Assembly: GCF_028369105.1 (NCBI RefSeq)
Contig: NZ_JAQNDO010000001.1
Location: forward strand, 6,480,501-6,544,500
Source of the DNA: Polyangium mundeleinium
GTDB taxonomy: Bacteria; Myxococcota_A; Polyangia; Polyangiales; Polyangiaceae
DNA: 64,000 nt
Direction of reading: 5' to 3'
Shown here piece by piece: positions 49,185 through 58,042 of the stretch (positions are counted from its first letter, which is position 1; each line of letters begins with the position of its first letter). Below the pieces are notes generated by a model. The model saw nothing but the letters and a program-made list of their open reading frames with translations. It was not told the DNA's origin and made no database searches. The translations under genes were made by a program, and so were the position numbers.

Positions 49185-52100
49185 ATGAGCTGCCTGAGTG
49201 ACAACACGGTCGCCGAGTTCGCGGAGGGTCTGCTCGAGACCAGCGCGGCCGAGCGGGTCGAGCGGCACGTCGCTTCTTGCGTGACCTGCCGGAAGCTCTT
49301 GTCCGAGCTGGCCAAGCAGATCTCCGTGCTCGGATTGCCCGGTCACGCGGCGAGCGCCACGGACGAGTTGCGCGCCGGACAGGAGGGCAGGGCGACCCCA
49401 CGAACCAGGGCCCTGGCTGCCGGGGCGGCGCCGACCGGGGAGCTCGCGCGGGGCGCGATCCTCGGGCGGTACATGATCCTGGAGACGCTGGGGGCCGGGG
49501 GAATGGGCGTGGTGTTCGCCGCCTACGACCCCGAGCTCGACCGGAAGGTCGCGCTCAAGATCCTGCGGCAGGAGATCCTGCAGCGAGCCCCGGGCGCCGA
49601 GCTCCGGCTCATGCGCGAGGCGCAGGCCATGGCGCGGATCTCCCACCCGAACGTGCTGGCCATCCACGACGTGGGCACGCTCGGGGAGGGGCTGTTCTTC
49701 GCCATGGAGTACGTCGACGGCTCCACGCTCGCCGGATGGCTGTCGCAGAAGGAGCGCTCGTGGCGCGAGATCCTCGACCTCTTCGAACAGGCGGGCAGGG
49801 GGCTCGCGGCGGCGCACGCCGCGGGGCTGGTGCACCGCGATTTCAAGCCGGAGAACGTCCTCGTCGCCCGGGACGGGCGCGTTCGCGTCGCCGATTTCGG
49901 CCTGGCGCGCGCCCTCGCCGCGCCCCCGTCGCCCCCGGAGGACGTGCCAGAGGCACGAGAGGACGGCGAGGGCCTCGCGTCGTTGACCCGTTCGGGCGCC
50001 GTCCTGGGGACACCTGCCTACATGGCGCCGGAGCAATTCGAGGGCGTCTCCGTCGACGCGCAGGCCGACCAATTCAGCTTCTGCCTCGCACTCTTCGAGG
50101 CGCTCTACGGCGAACGGCCCTTCTCCGTGAACACGCGCGAGACGGTCCTGAGCGAGGCGCCTTCCGGAAGGTTACAACGGCCGAAAGCCGTGCCCGGCGT
50201 ACCCGCGCGTGTGCTGCGCGCGCTCGAACGGGGCCTCCGGCCCTCGCCGGACGAGCGCTTCCCGTCCATGGCCGCGCTTCTCTCTGCGCTCATGCAAGAC
50301 GAGCAGCGCACCTTCCGGAACCGCGTGCTCGGCGCGCTCGCCGTGGCGGCGATCGGAGGCGTGGGGGTCTTCGGCGCGCTGCGCGCCGCCCAGCCGAACG
50401 CGCCGCTCTGCAGCGGGGCGCCGGAGAAGTTCGCCGGCGTATGGGGAGAGCCGCAAAAACAAGCGATCCGCGAGCGATTCCTCGCGACGGAGCTCCCGTA
50501 CGCGAAGGACGCGTGGCTCGGCATCGAGCAGGCGCTCGATGCCTACGGGCGAGGGTGGTCGACGATGCACACCGAGGCGTGCGAGGCGACGCGTCTGCGC
50601 GGCGATCAGTCCGACGAGGTGCTCTCGCTGCGCATGCTTTGCCTCGATCGGCGACTCGAAGAGGTGCGCGCGCTTGCGGGCGTGCTCGAGACGAGCGGCA
50701 AGGACCAGGTGGCGAAGGCCCCCGAGGCCGCCAAATCGCTCGGCGACGTCTCGGTGTGCGCCGACGTCGAGGGGCTCCGGTCTCCGGTGCGCCTGCCCGA
50801 GCGCCAGGCGGCGGCGGACGAGGCCCGAGAGATTCGCGCGCAGGTCGCTCGGGCCTCGGCCCTGTCCGCCGTCGGCAGATACCAGGAGGGCCTCTCCATC
50901 GCCGAGGCGACGGTCACACGCGCGCAGACCCTCGCGCACGCGCCGACCGAGGCCGAGGCGCTCACGACGCTGGCCGATCTGCAGAGCGCCGCCGGTGAGC
51001 CCAAGGCGGCCGAGGCGTCGCTCCGGCGCGCGTTCTCCGCGGCCCAGGCGGGACACGACGACCGTGCGGCGGCGCAGGCGGCCATCCAGCTCGTGGACGT
51101 CGTGGGCGCGCAGCTCCGCCGCTTCGACGAAGGCCTTCACTGGGCCTGGCTCGCCGAGGCGGTGCTCCGCAGGGGCAAAGAGGACGAGGGCCTCCTGGCC
51201 CAGCTCCACGAAAACCGGGGGGATGTCCATCTGACGCAGGCCGATCACGCCCGCGCCGGGGAGCAATACACGCGCTCGCTCGAACTGTGGCAACGCGTGG
51301 TCGGGCCGCAGCACCTGCGGGTGGCCACGGAGCAGTACAACCTGGGTCAGGTGGCGATATGGCGGGGCGACATGGCCGAGGCCATGGAGCAGACCCGCCG
51401 CGCGAGCGAGCAACTCGAGGCCATCCTCGGCCCGCATCACCCGAAGGTCGCGTTCGTCTTGTCCGGGCTTGCGACGGCGCATTTCAACGAGGGGCATCAC
51501 GTCGAGGCGCTCGCGGTCTACAAAAAGTCGCTCGCGATCCAGCGAGCGGCGCTCGGCCCCGAGCACGTCCACGTCGCGCGCACGCTGCTCGGCATGGGCC
51601 ACGCGCTCTCGGCGCTGCACGAGAATACCCAGGCGCTCGCCGCCTACCAGGAGGCGCTTTTGATCTTCGAGAAAGACCAAAGCACGCTCCCCCTTTCCGC
51701 GGAGGTGCTCCTGGGAATCTCCTGCACGCAAGTGGACGCGGGCCGCCTGGAGGAGGCGCTCGCCGCGAGCGAGAGGGCGCTTTTGGCCTTCGAGCAGGTC
51801 TTCGGGCCCGAGCACGACCAGGTGGCCGCGGCCCTCAACAACATGGGCGATGTCCTCTTGGAGCTCGGGAGGTCGGAGGAGGCCGGCGCGCGTTTCACCC
51901 GCGCGCAGAAGATGTGGGAGAAGGTCAACGGCCCCGAGGATTTCCAGATCGGCATCGCGCTCACGGGGCGGGGCACGGTGGAGCGGCGGATGGGACGCGC
52001 TGTGCAGGCGGTATCCCTGCTCGAACAGGCGGTGGAGAACCTCGAGAAATTCGACGGCAATCCTGTGTTTCTCGCCCTCGCGCGCTTCGAGCTCGCCCAG

Positions 52101-52262
52101 GCGCTCTGGGACGGCGAAAAGGCGCGCGACCGCGCCAAGCAGCTCGCGACCCAGGCCGAGCAGGCGCTCGCGAGCATGAATGAGGCTGAGGCGAAGGAGC
52201 TTGTGCGGGTCCGGGGGTGGCTTTCACGCGTGGCAGGCACCCACAGGACCGGGGAGCGCTGA
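49185..52262 (+). CDS. Zinc-finger Ser/Thr kinase with TM and TPR repeats
   Basis: 1,025 residues. An anti-sigma-like zinc-finger start (C3, H28, C32, C35: ERHVASCVTCRKLL) is followed by a Ser/Thr kinase (about 96-370) with GAGGMGVVF, K125, HRDFKPEN (217-224), DFG (237-239) and MAPEQ. One TM helix (about 381-399) follows, then a long array of TPR repeats (about 600-1000, e.g. LEEALAASERALLAFEQVFGPEH). The N-terminal zinc finger resembles those of anti-sigma factors, so it may hold the divergent sigma factor until the kinase is activated; this is inference. The ATG at 49185 is chosen over an earlier frame extension because MSCLSDNTVAEFAEG is the conserved start. Confidence 0.88.
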   Translation: MSCLSDNTVAEFAEGLLETSAAERVERHVASCVTCRKLLSELAKQISVLGLPGHAASATDELRAGQEGRATPRTRALAAGAAPTGELARGAILGRYMILETLGAGGMGVVFAAYDPELDRKVALKILRQEILQRAPGAELRLMREAQAMARISHPNVLAIHDVGTLGEGLFFAMEYVDGSTLAGWLSQKERSWREILDLFEQAGRGLAAAHAAGLVHRDFKPENVLVARDGRVRVADFGLARALAAPPSPPEDVPEAREDGEGLASLTRSGAVLGTPAYMAPEQFEGVSVDAQADQFSFCLALFEALYGERPFSVNTRETVLSEAPSGRLQRPKAVPGVPARVLRALERGLRPSPDERFPSMAALLSALMQDEQRTFRNRVLGALAVAAIGGVGVFGALRAAQPNAPLCSGAPEKFAGVWGEPQKQAIRERFLATELPYAKDAWLGIEQALDAYGRGWSTMHTEACEATRLRGDQSDEVLSLRMLCLDRRLEEVRALAGVLETSGKDQVAKAPEAAKSLGDVSVCADVEGLRSPVRLPERQAAADEAREIRAQVARASALSAVGRYQEGLSIAEATVTRAQTLAHAPTEAEALTTLADLQSAAGEPKAAEASLRRAFSAAQAGHDDRAAAQAAIQLVDVVGAQLRRFDEGLHWAWLAEAVLRRGKEDEGLLAQLHENRGDVHLTQADHARAGEQYTRSLELWQRVVGPQHLRVATEQYNLGQVAIWRGDMAEAMEQTRRASEQLEAILGPHHPKVAFVLSGLATAHFNEGHHVEALAVYKKSLAIQRAALGPEHVHVARTLLGMGHALSALHENTQALAAYQEALLIFEKDQSTLPLSAEVLLGISCTQVDAGRLEEALAASERALLAFEQVFGPEHDQVAAALNNMGDVLLELGRSEEAGARFTRAQKMWEKVNGPEDFQIGIALTGRGTVERRMGRAVQAVSLLEQAVENLEKFDGNPVFLALARFELAQALWDGEKARDRAKQLATQAEQALASMNEAEAKELVRVRGWLSRVAGTHRTGER

Positions 52263-52275
52263 AGGAGCATTGAGC

Positions 52276-52362
52276 ATGTCCGCAACCACGGGTTCGGCAG
52301 CTCGGACAGCTTCCATCGAGCCTATTTCGTCCCGCACGGTGCTGCCTATACTTTGGAGGTGA
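52276..52362 (+). CDS. Possible 28-residue coupling peptide upstream of kinase-cyclase gene
   Basis: ATG 52276 is preceded by AAGGAG (52262-52267, eight-base spacing), which overlaps the stop of the TPR-kinase gene. The frame encodes a 28-residue peptide (MSATTGSAARTASIEPISS..., ending LPILWR), and its TGA (52360-52362) overlaps the GTG start of the kinase-cyclase gene as GTGA. That gene has no ribosome site at usable distance, so translation through this small frame could deliver ribosomes to it. The peptide has no recognisable motif, and coding by chance is possible. Confidence 0.45.
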   Translation: MSATTGSAARTASIEPISSRTVLPILWR

Positions 52363-53984
52363 CTCCAAAGCGGGTGAGCGCGAGCCAGCTCGAGGTCGAG
52401 CCCCCGTATCCGCCGCTCACGTTGCTCGAACGCGTCCCTGGCCCGACGATCGGGGCTGGTTCGCTGTTCCAGGGTCGTTACGAGATCGTATCCAAGCTGG
52501 GCAAGGGAGGGTTCGGCACCGTCTACAAGGCGCGCCAGGTCGCGACCAGCCAGCTCGTCGCGGTCAAGGTCATGCACGCCGGCATGGCAGACGACCACGA
52601 CCGGCGTGTCGCACGCTTCCAGCGCGAGATACGGCTTTGCGCCCGGCTGCACCATCCCAACATCGTCCGGCTCATCGACTCCGGCCGTACGGCGAAGGGG
52701 CTGCTCTACACCGTCTTCGAATTCGTGCCGGGTGAGAACCTCGCGGACCTCCTCGCCAGGGAGGGCCCTCTCGATCCACGCGAGGCCAGGCACCTCATGC
52801 TCCAGGTCCTGGATGCGCTCAGTTGCGCCCATGCACAAGGGGTCGTTCATCGGGACATCAAGCCAGCGAACATCATGGTGGTCCCGACCGGGGCGCGACG
52901 AAATGCCATGGTGCTCGACTTCGGCATCGGCGCGCTCGTCGACGCAATGGCGGGGCCTTGCCCGAGCAGGACGGCCACCCCCCAGGAAGTCCTGTGCACG
53001 CCCGAATATGCGGCTCCAGAGCAAATCGAGGCGACGCGGCCGACACCTCGCTCCGACCTCTACGCCTGGGGGCTTGTCTTCCTGGAGAGTCTCACGGGCA
53101 AGCCGGTCATCACCGGCGGCTCCTTGCAAGAGGTCCTCTTCAAGCAGATGAGCAGCACACCTCCCCCCATTCCCAGGCCGCTTTGGGGCCACCCCCTCGG
53201 CGAGCTCCTCCAACAGGCGACCGTGAAGGACGTCCGCAAGCGCAATGTCGACGCCGAGGGGCTCTTCTGGAAGCTCCAGGCCTGCGACGTCCACGCGCTG
53301 CGGCGGGAGTCCTTCCTCGCGTCCGCCGCCGGGCACGCGCAGCAGCCGGCGACGACCTTACCCCTGCGGCCCCGGTCCCAGGGTCACGGCCTTGCGCTTG
53401 TCCCGTCGAGGCACTCCCCCAAAGCCGAGCGGCGGCAGCTCACGGCCCTCTGTTATGGCCTGACGGCGCTCGGCCCAGGCCCCGCGTCCATCGATATCGA
53501 GGAGGTCGAAGAGCTCATCAGCCGGGAGCAGGTACGATGCGCCGACCTCGTGCGCCACCACCATGGGCGCTTCGCCGGTGCGCTCGGCGAGGAGGTGTTG
53601 AGCTACTTCGGCTGCAATGCGGGCCCGGAAGAGGGCGCCCTCGCCGCGGGTCGCGCCGCGCTGGAGCTTCTGGCGAGGGTGCGCAGCCAGAGCCACCGGC
53701 TCGAGGCCGAGCGAGGGATCCGCCTCGAGATTCGGATCGGCCTGCATACCGGCCTCGTGGGGAACCGCGACATGCGCGGCCCGGCGTACGCGCTCGGGAC
53801 CACGCCCGGGATCGCCGCGCGCCTGAGCGCGCTCGCGGCCGCCGACACCATCGTCCTCAGCAGCACGACCTCTCGGCTCCTGGAAGCCCATTTCGCGCTC
53901 GTACGCGGCGGAGCGTTGCCCGTCGAGGGGCTCGACCGCCCCGTCGAGGTCTTCCTCTTGCGAGGCGAGCAGACAGGCTGTTAG
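52359..53984 (+). CDS. Ser/Thr kinase with degenerate cyclase domain
   Basis: 541 residues from GTG 52359. The kinase (about 40-310) has GKGGFGTVY, K70, HRDIKPAN (164-171) and DFG (187-189). After a linker, a class III nucleotide-cyclase-like domain (about 355-535) starts AERRQLTALCYGLTAL, followed by GEEVLSYFGCN and IRIGLHTGLV. The first metal-binding Asp of active cyclases, normally in 'lFcDi.g', is absent here, so it is probably a regulatory domain. The whole protein matches the N-terminal ~520 residues of the large TOMM kinase/cyclase protein at 58043-62122 and so looks like a shortened paralogue. It starts the TOMM gene group, or ends the kinase operon before it. TATACT (52347-52352) is a possible -10 immediately upstream. 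Confidence 0.8.
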   Translation: MTPKRVSASQLEVEPPYPPLTLLERVPGPTIGAGSLFQGRYEIVSKLGKGGFGTVYKARQVATSQLVAVKVMHAGMADDHDRRVARFQREIRLCARLHHPNIVRLIDSGRTAKGLLYTVFEFVPGENLADLLAREGPLDPREARHLMLQVLDALSCAHAQGVVHRDIKPANIMVVPTGARRNAMVLDFGIGALVDAMAGPCPSRTATPQEVLCTPEYAAPEQIEATRPTPRSDLYAWGLVFLESLTGKPVITGGSLQEVLFKQMSSTPPPIPRPLWGHPLGELLQQATVKDVRKRNVDAEGLFWKLQACDVHALRRESFLASAAGHAQQPATTLPLRPRSQGHGLALVPSRHSPKAERRQLTALCYGLTALGPGPASIDIEEVEELISREQVRCADLVRHHHGRFAGALGEEVLSYFGCNAGPEEGALAAGRAALELLARVRSQSHRLEAERGIRLEIRIGLHTGLVGNRDMRGPAYALGTTPGIAARLSALAAADTIVLSSTTSRLLEAHFALVRGGALPVEGLDRPVEVFLLRGEQTGC

Positions 53985-54232
53985 ACCTATCTACCATCGC
54001 GACAACCTGCGAAAAACCAGACGGTTCCGCGGAGCCGCCTCGGCTTCCATCGTCGAAAACGGCGGCCGGCCGTCCGGAACAGGGCCCCCCATTCTCGGCG
54101 TGAGGGGTGCGCCCCGGCCTCGCGGGGGCCACGATTTCTGTTAAGCTCCCGCAGTTCCGATTTCGCTCGCGGGGCGCCTCCGCGCGTCCCAGGCCGCTTT
54201 CTTTGGTCAGCCATCTGCGATGGATGTGCGAC

Positions 54233-56425
54233 ATGAACAGAGTGTTGCGATTCGCACCGCACGTACGCCCAGCGCTCCTGGGCCCGGATTGCCTCGCGCT
54301 CCTCGGGGAGCATGACGAAACGATCCTCCAGGGACGCCTTTACGCGCTGGTCGCGCCCCTCGTGGACGGCATACGCACGAATGCGGAGATCATCGCGGCC
54401 CTCCGGGGAAAGGCCACCGCGCCCGAGGTGTATTACACGATCACGCTGCTGGAGCGGAGCGGTCACCTCGCCCCGGCCTCGCTCGCTCCTCCCGCCGAGG
54501 AGGCCTTCTGGCGTTCGCTCGGGGTCACGGGGGACGCCGCGGCGGGGCGCCACGCGGGAATGCCCGTGACGGTCGAGGCGCTCGCGGGATTGGATTCGGC
54601 ATTCTTCTGTGAATCGCTCCGGGCGGCCGGGGTGAGGGTCGAGCCCGGGGCAGGGCTGCGGATCGTCCTCGTCGGGGATTACCTCGCGCCCGAGCTCGGG
54701 GAGATGCATCGGCAGGCCCTCGCGGAAGGCTTTTGCTGGATGCCCGTGAAGCCGTCCGGGGCAGCACCCTGGATGGGGCCCATGTTCCACCCAGGTGGTC
54801 CCTGCTGGGATTGTCTTGCCTTCCGGATCCGCGCGCATCGCCCGGTCCAGACCTTCCTGCAGCGGAACGCCACACGGGAGCAATCGTCCCTTCCGCGACC
54901 CGCAAGCTCCGCCGGGCTGGCCGTGGCCCACGGCCTCGCAGCGCTCGTGATCGCGAGGTGGATCGCAGGCGGCGCGTGGGCTGAAATCGAACATCACGTC
55001 CTCGTCCTCGATTTCGAGCGCCTCGCGCTCGAAAAACACACCGTGCAGCGGCGCCCGCAATGCCCGACCTGCGGAGACCCGGGGCTCGTGAAGCGGCGCG
55101 CCGCGCAGCCGCCGATACTCGAGCGCCGCGCGCGCCTGGCCGCCCAGGAGGGGGGCAGCCGCGTGATCTCCCCGGAGGAGACCTTCGCGCAGTATCGGCA
55201 CTTGATCAGCCCCGTGACCGGTGTCCTTTCGAGCGTTGAGCCCGTCGCCGGGCGTGATGGCCCGCCGTGGTTCGTCCAAGGTGCGCGTTATCCCATGGTG
55301 CCGGCGGCCGACGCGCGGAATCGGACGGACTTTCATGCCATGGCCGGCGGCAAGGGCCGCAGCGCCGCGCAGGCACGGACGAGCGCGCTTTGCGAGGGAA
55401 TCGAGCGGGTGAGCGCCCTTTACCAGGGGGACGAGCCCACGCTCCGTGCCCGCCTGGCCGAGCTGGGTGACGAGGGCGTCCACCCGCACGCTCTCCAATG
55501 CTTCAGCGAATCCCAGTACCGGACGCGCGACGCCTGGAACACCTCCGCGCGAAGCCACAAATGGCATGTGCCGCTGCCCTTCGACGAGCGGCGCGTGATC
55601 GACTGGACACCCGTCTGGTCCCTCGCGACGCAGCAGCGGCGATACCTGCCGACGGCGTATTGTTATGCACAAGTCCCGGTCGCTCCCGAGGAGCGATTCT
55701 GCGTGTACAGCGCCAATGGCCACGCCTCCGGCAATTGCCTCGAGGAAGCCATCCTGCACGGCTTCTTCGAGCTCATCGAGCGCGATGCCGTGGCCCTTTG
55801 GTGGTACAACCGGCTGCGCCGACCCGGGGTCGATCTGGCGAGCTTCGACGACCCCTATTTCGACGAACTCGAAACCACGTATCGTTCGCTGGGCCTGTCG
55901 CTCCGGCTCCTCGACATCACGAGCGACCTCGGGATTCCGGTCCTCGTCGCGCTGGCGCCGGGGAGGGAAGAAGGGCAGCTTCATGCCGGCTTCGGCTGTC
56001 ACCTCGACGTCCACGTGGCCGCGCAGCGCGCCCTCACCGAGCTGAACCAGGCGTACGACCCCGCGGGCCATTTCCCCCCGCTCCTCGACGTACGAACGCT
56101 CGAAGACCGGAGCTTTTTGACCCCCGCCGAGCACACGCTCCCCCGGACCTGTTCCCGGGCCCCGCGCCTCCGCGAGGGGAACGACCTCGCCGAGGACGTC
56201 CGCGCATGCGTGAATCTCGCGACCCGCGCCAACCTCGACATGCTCGTGCTCGACCAAACCCGGCCCGACATCGGCCTTTGCGTCGCCAAGGTGACGGTAC
56301 CCGGGCTTCGACATTTCTGGCCTCGTTTTGCGCCCGGTCGCCTCTATGACGTGCCGGTACGCATGGGATGGCGGAATCGCGCGCTCGACGAGGCGGAGCT
56401 CAATCCCGTGCCTTTCTTGACTTGA
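54233..56425 (+). CDS. TOMM cyclodehydratase fusion (leader-binding C domain + YcaO)
   Basis: 730 residues. The N-terminal half is the ThiF/E1-like 'C protein' (docking) domain: an initial winged-helix-like leader-binding part (FAPHVRPALLG...), the Rossmann segment GLRIVLVGDYL and two CxxC pairs, PCWDC and QCPTC, that form the structural zinc site. The C-terminal half is YcaO: GGKGRSAAQARTSALCEGIERVSALY with the ATP/Mg-binding Glu/Arg, and GCHLDVHVAAQRALTELNQ; it ends NPVPFLT, a short form of the Pro-rich tail. This is the one-chain cyclodehydratase that turns Cys/Ser/Thr of a peptide into azolines with ATP. The precursor is the minus-strand gene at 57535-57906. The start at 54233 has a weak ribosome site; 54224 is the alternative. 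Confidence 0.92.
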   Translation: MNRVLRFAPHVRPALLGPDCLALLGEHDETILQGRLYALVAPLVDGIRTNAEIIAALRGKATAPEVYYTITLLERSGHLAPASLAPPAEEAFWRSLGVTGDAAAGRHAGMPVTVEALAGLDSAFFCESLRAAGVRVEPGAGLRIVLVGDYLAPELGEMHRQALAEGFCWMPVKPSGAAPWMGPMFHPGGPCWDCLAFRIRAHRPVQTFLQRNATREQSSLPRPASSAGLAVAHGLAALVIARWIAGGAWAEIEHHVLVLDFERLALEKHTVQRRPQCPTCGDPGLVKRRAAQPPILERRARLAAQEGGSRVISPEETFAQYRHLISPVTGVLSSVEPVAGRDGPPWFVQGARYPMVPAADARNRTDFHAMAGGKGRSAAQARTSALCEGIERVSALYQGDEPTLRARLAELGDEGVHPHALQCFSESQYRTRDAWNTSARSHKWHVPLPFDERRVIDWTPVWSLATQQRRYLPTAYCYAQVPVAPEERFCVYSANGHASGNCLEEAILHGFFELIERDAVALWWYNRLRRPGVDLASFDDPYFDELETTYRSLGLSLRLLDITSDLGIPVLVALAPGREEGQLHAGFGCHLDVHVAAQRALTELNQAYDPAGHFPPLLDVRTLEDRSFLTPAEHTLPRTCSRAPRLREGNDLAEDVRACVNLATRANLDMLVLDQTRPDIGLCVAKVTVPGLRHFWPRFAPGRLYDVPVRMGWRNRALDEAELNPVPFLT

Positions 56426-56434
56426 GGAGGGAGC

Positions 56435-57538
56435 ATGCTGATCGACGCAGATCGTCACGTCATCGAGCCGATGGACATGTGGAAGAGGTACCTGGAGGAG
56501 CCCTTCCGCGCGCACGCACCGTATTACGAGGACGTCGGCCGCAGCGGGCGGACGCCCAGGCTGATGCTGCAGGGGGAGCCCGTCCATCACAAGTTCTCCG
56601 AACGCGCCGTGCGCGAACTCTCCGTCGTCGGATCCCGGCGAGCTGACGAGTTATGGGCGGGGAGGGACCCCGCCGCGCAGATCCGGTCGATGGATCGAGC
56701 CCACGTCGACATGGCCCTCTTTTTCCCGACGACCACGCTTTTCCTGCTGGGAATCGACACGATCGATCCCGCCTTGGCCGGGGCCTTCACCCGCGCATAC
56801 AACCGCTGGCTGCACGATTTCTGCGCGCACGATCCGGCGCGGCTCCGAGGCGTCGGGGTGGTGAACGTCCACGACCCGGCCGCCATGGTCGACGATCTCG
56901 CGTGCATCGCGGCGTGGGGGTGGACGGCGGTGGTGCTCCGGCCGAACCCGGCGAAGGGGCGGCTCTTGAGTGATCCCGCCTATGAGCCTTTCTGGGCTGC
57001 GTGTGAACGGCTCGACGTGGCGGTCGCTCTCCATGAAGGCGCGCACGCGCGGGTCCCGACCGCGGGGGCGGATCGATTCGAGTCGCGCTTCGCCCTGCAC
57101 GCCTGCTCGCATCCCATGGAGCAAATGATGGCGTTTCTCACGCTGGTCGAGGGGGGCGTGCTGGAGCGACACCCCGGTCTGCGCGTCGCGTTCCTCGAAG
57201 CCGGCTGCGGGTGGCTGCCGTACTGGTTGTGGAGGCTCGACGAGATTGAATACCGCAACCTTTCGGGCGAGGTCGCGGAGAACGTCCGCAGGAAACCTTC
57301 CGAGTATTTTCGGCGGCAATGTTTCGTGGCCATCGAGCCCGACGAACCGTACCTTCCGGAGCTGATACAATTTCTTGGAGAGGACAACCTGATCTTCGGG
57401 ACGGACTTTCCCCACCTCGATCACGACAGCGACATCACCGAGAAGCTCGTTCCCTTGGGGCAAAGGCTACCCGCGGGCGTGCTTCAGAAGATTCTGTGGG
57501 ACAATCCGGCCCGTCTCTACGGGCTGGAGGGAGGTTAG
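56435..57538 (+). CDS. Amidohydrolase-2 family metal-dependent hydrolase
   Basis: 367 residues. Amidohydro_2 TIM barrel: IDADRHVIEP with H8 and E11, ALHEGAH (H200), HACSHPM (H226) and FGTDFPHLDHD (D324), forming a one-metal site with the Asp general base. Members hydrolyse amides or decarboxylate aromatic acids. GAGGAGGGAGC stands right before the ATG, 9 bp after the YcaO stop, so it is co-transcribed with the cyclodehydratase and is a candidate maturation or tailoring enzyme of the peptide. In bottromycin-type systems a member of the broader amidohydrolase superfamily works on the YcaO product, which makes such a role possible, but the two enzymes need not be close. The stop overlaps the precursor gene tail by 4 bp. 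Confidence 0.88.
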   Translation: MLIDADRHVIEPMDMWKRYLEEPFRAHAPYYEDVGRSGRTPRLMLQGEPVHHKFSERAVRELSVVGSRRADELWAGRDPAAQIRSMDRAHVDMALFFPTTTLFLLGIDTIDPALAGAFTRAYNRWLHDFCAHDPARLRGVGVVNVHDPAAMVDDLACIAAWGWTAVVLRPNPAKGRLLSDPAYEPFWAACERLDVAVALHEGAHARVPTAGADRFESRFALHACSHPMEQMMAFLTLVEGGVLERHPGLRVAFLEAGCGWLPYWLWRLDEIEYRNLSGEVAENVRRKPSEYFRRQCFVAIEPDEPYLPELIQFLGEDNLIFGTDFPHLDHDSDITEKLVPLGQRLPAGVLQKILWDNPARLYGLEGG

Positions 57539-57906
57539 CAACCCTCCGCCGGTCGTGGCTCCCGGACGAGAGCGGGTTTCGCCGGGAGCGTCACCGTCAG
57601 CTTGTAGGGTGCAGGATGCCCGGGTTGGCTCTCCACAATCTCGAGATGCACTTCAGGCGGAACCTTGTAGTTGAAGTGCGTCTCGAGCGCCTGCGCAGGG
57701 TTTGCGAGCAGCTCCTGCTTGAACGTCTCGTCGTTCCACGCCTTGGTGATCACATAGACCCACAGCTCGGAGAAATGATCGATGGGCTCGGCATTCGTGA
57801 CCGAGTCCCCCTCAGGGACTTCCTTCCCCTGCGTCTCCGACGTGGACGTCGACGAAAGCGCGAGTGCCACCGCCACGAGCGCCCAAAGGTCACCTCTCGT
57901 TTTCAT
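57535..57906 (-). CDS. TOMM precursor peptide, nitrile-hydratase-like leader
   Basis: 123 residues from ATG 57906, with AAAGGAGA upstream. Residues about 45-110 form the NHLP (nitrile-hydratase-like leader) pattern: WVYVITKAWNDETFKQELLANPAQAL, VPPEVHLEIVES and YKLTVTLPAK. The remaining ALVREPRPAEGC (112-123) would be the core: it has one Cys, at the very C-terminus, and no Ser or Thr. Ahead of the leader is a hydrophobic, signal-peptide-like segment, LWALVAVALALSSTSTS (residues 7-23), unusual for a cytoplasmic precursor. It is convergent with and overlaps the amidohydrolase gene, and lies downstream of the TOMM kinase on the minus strand. The family is the BMA_0021/BMA_0022 type as I recall it. 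Confidence 0.85.
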   Translation of the reverse strand: MKTRGDLWALVAVALALSSTSTSETQGKEVPEGDSVTNAEPIDHFSELWVYVITKAWNDETFKQELLANPAQALETHFNYKVPPEVHLEIVESQPGHPAPYKLTVTLPAKPALVREPRPAEGC

Positions 57907-57991
57907 GACTCGTTCTCCTTTCCACGGTCTCCAAACGGCGGCGTCCCACGTCGTCCGCTCGTTCGCCTGGGCCGAACATGGGACGACCCCT

Positions 57992-58013
57992 CCGCCGGTC
58001 AAGCGACCGGCGG
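57992..58013. terminator. Hairpin between TOMM kinase and precursor gene
   Basis: CCGCCGGTC-AAGC-GACCGGCGG is a perfect 9-bp stem with a 4-base loop, 29 bp past the kinase stop. On the plus strand it is followed by TTTCG; on the minus strand it lacks a T-tract. It may end the kinase message before the precursor gene, or act on antisense transcription. Confidence 0.5.
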
Positions 58014-58042
58014 TTTCGTCTGGAACGCCGCTTCCTTCGGAT

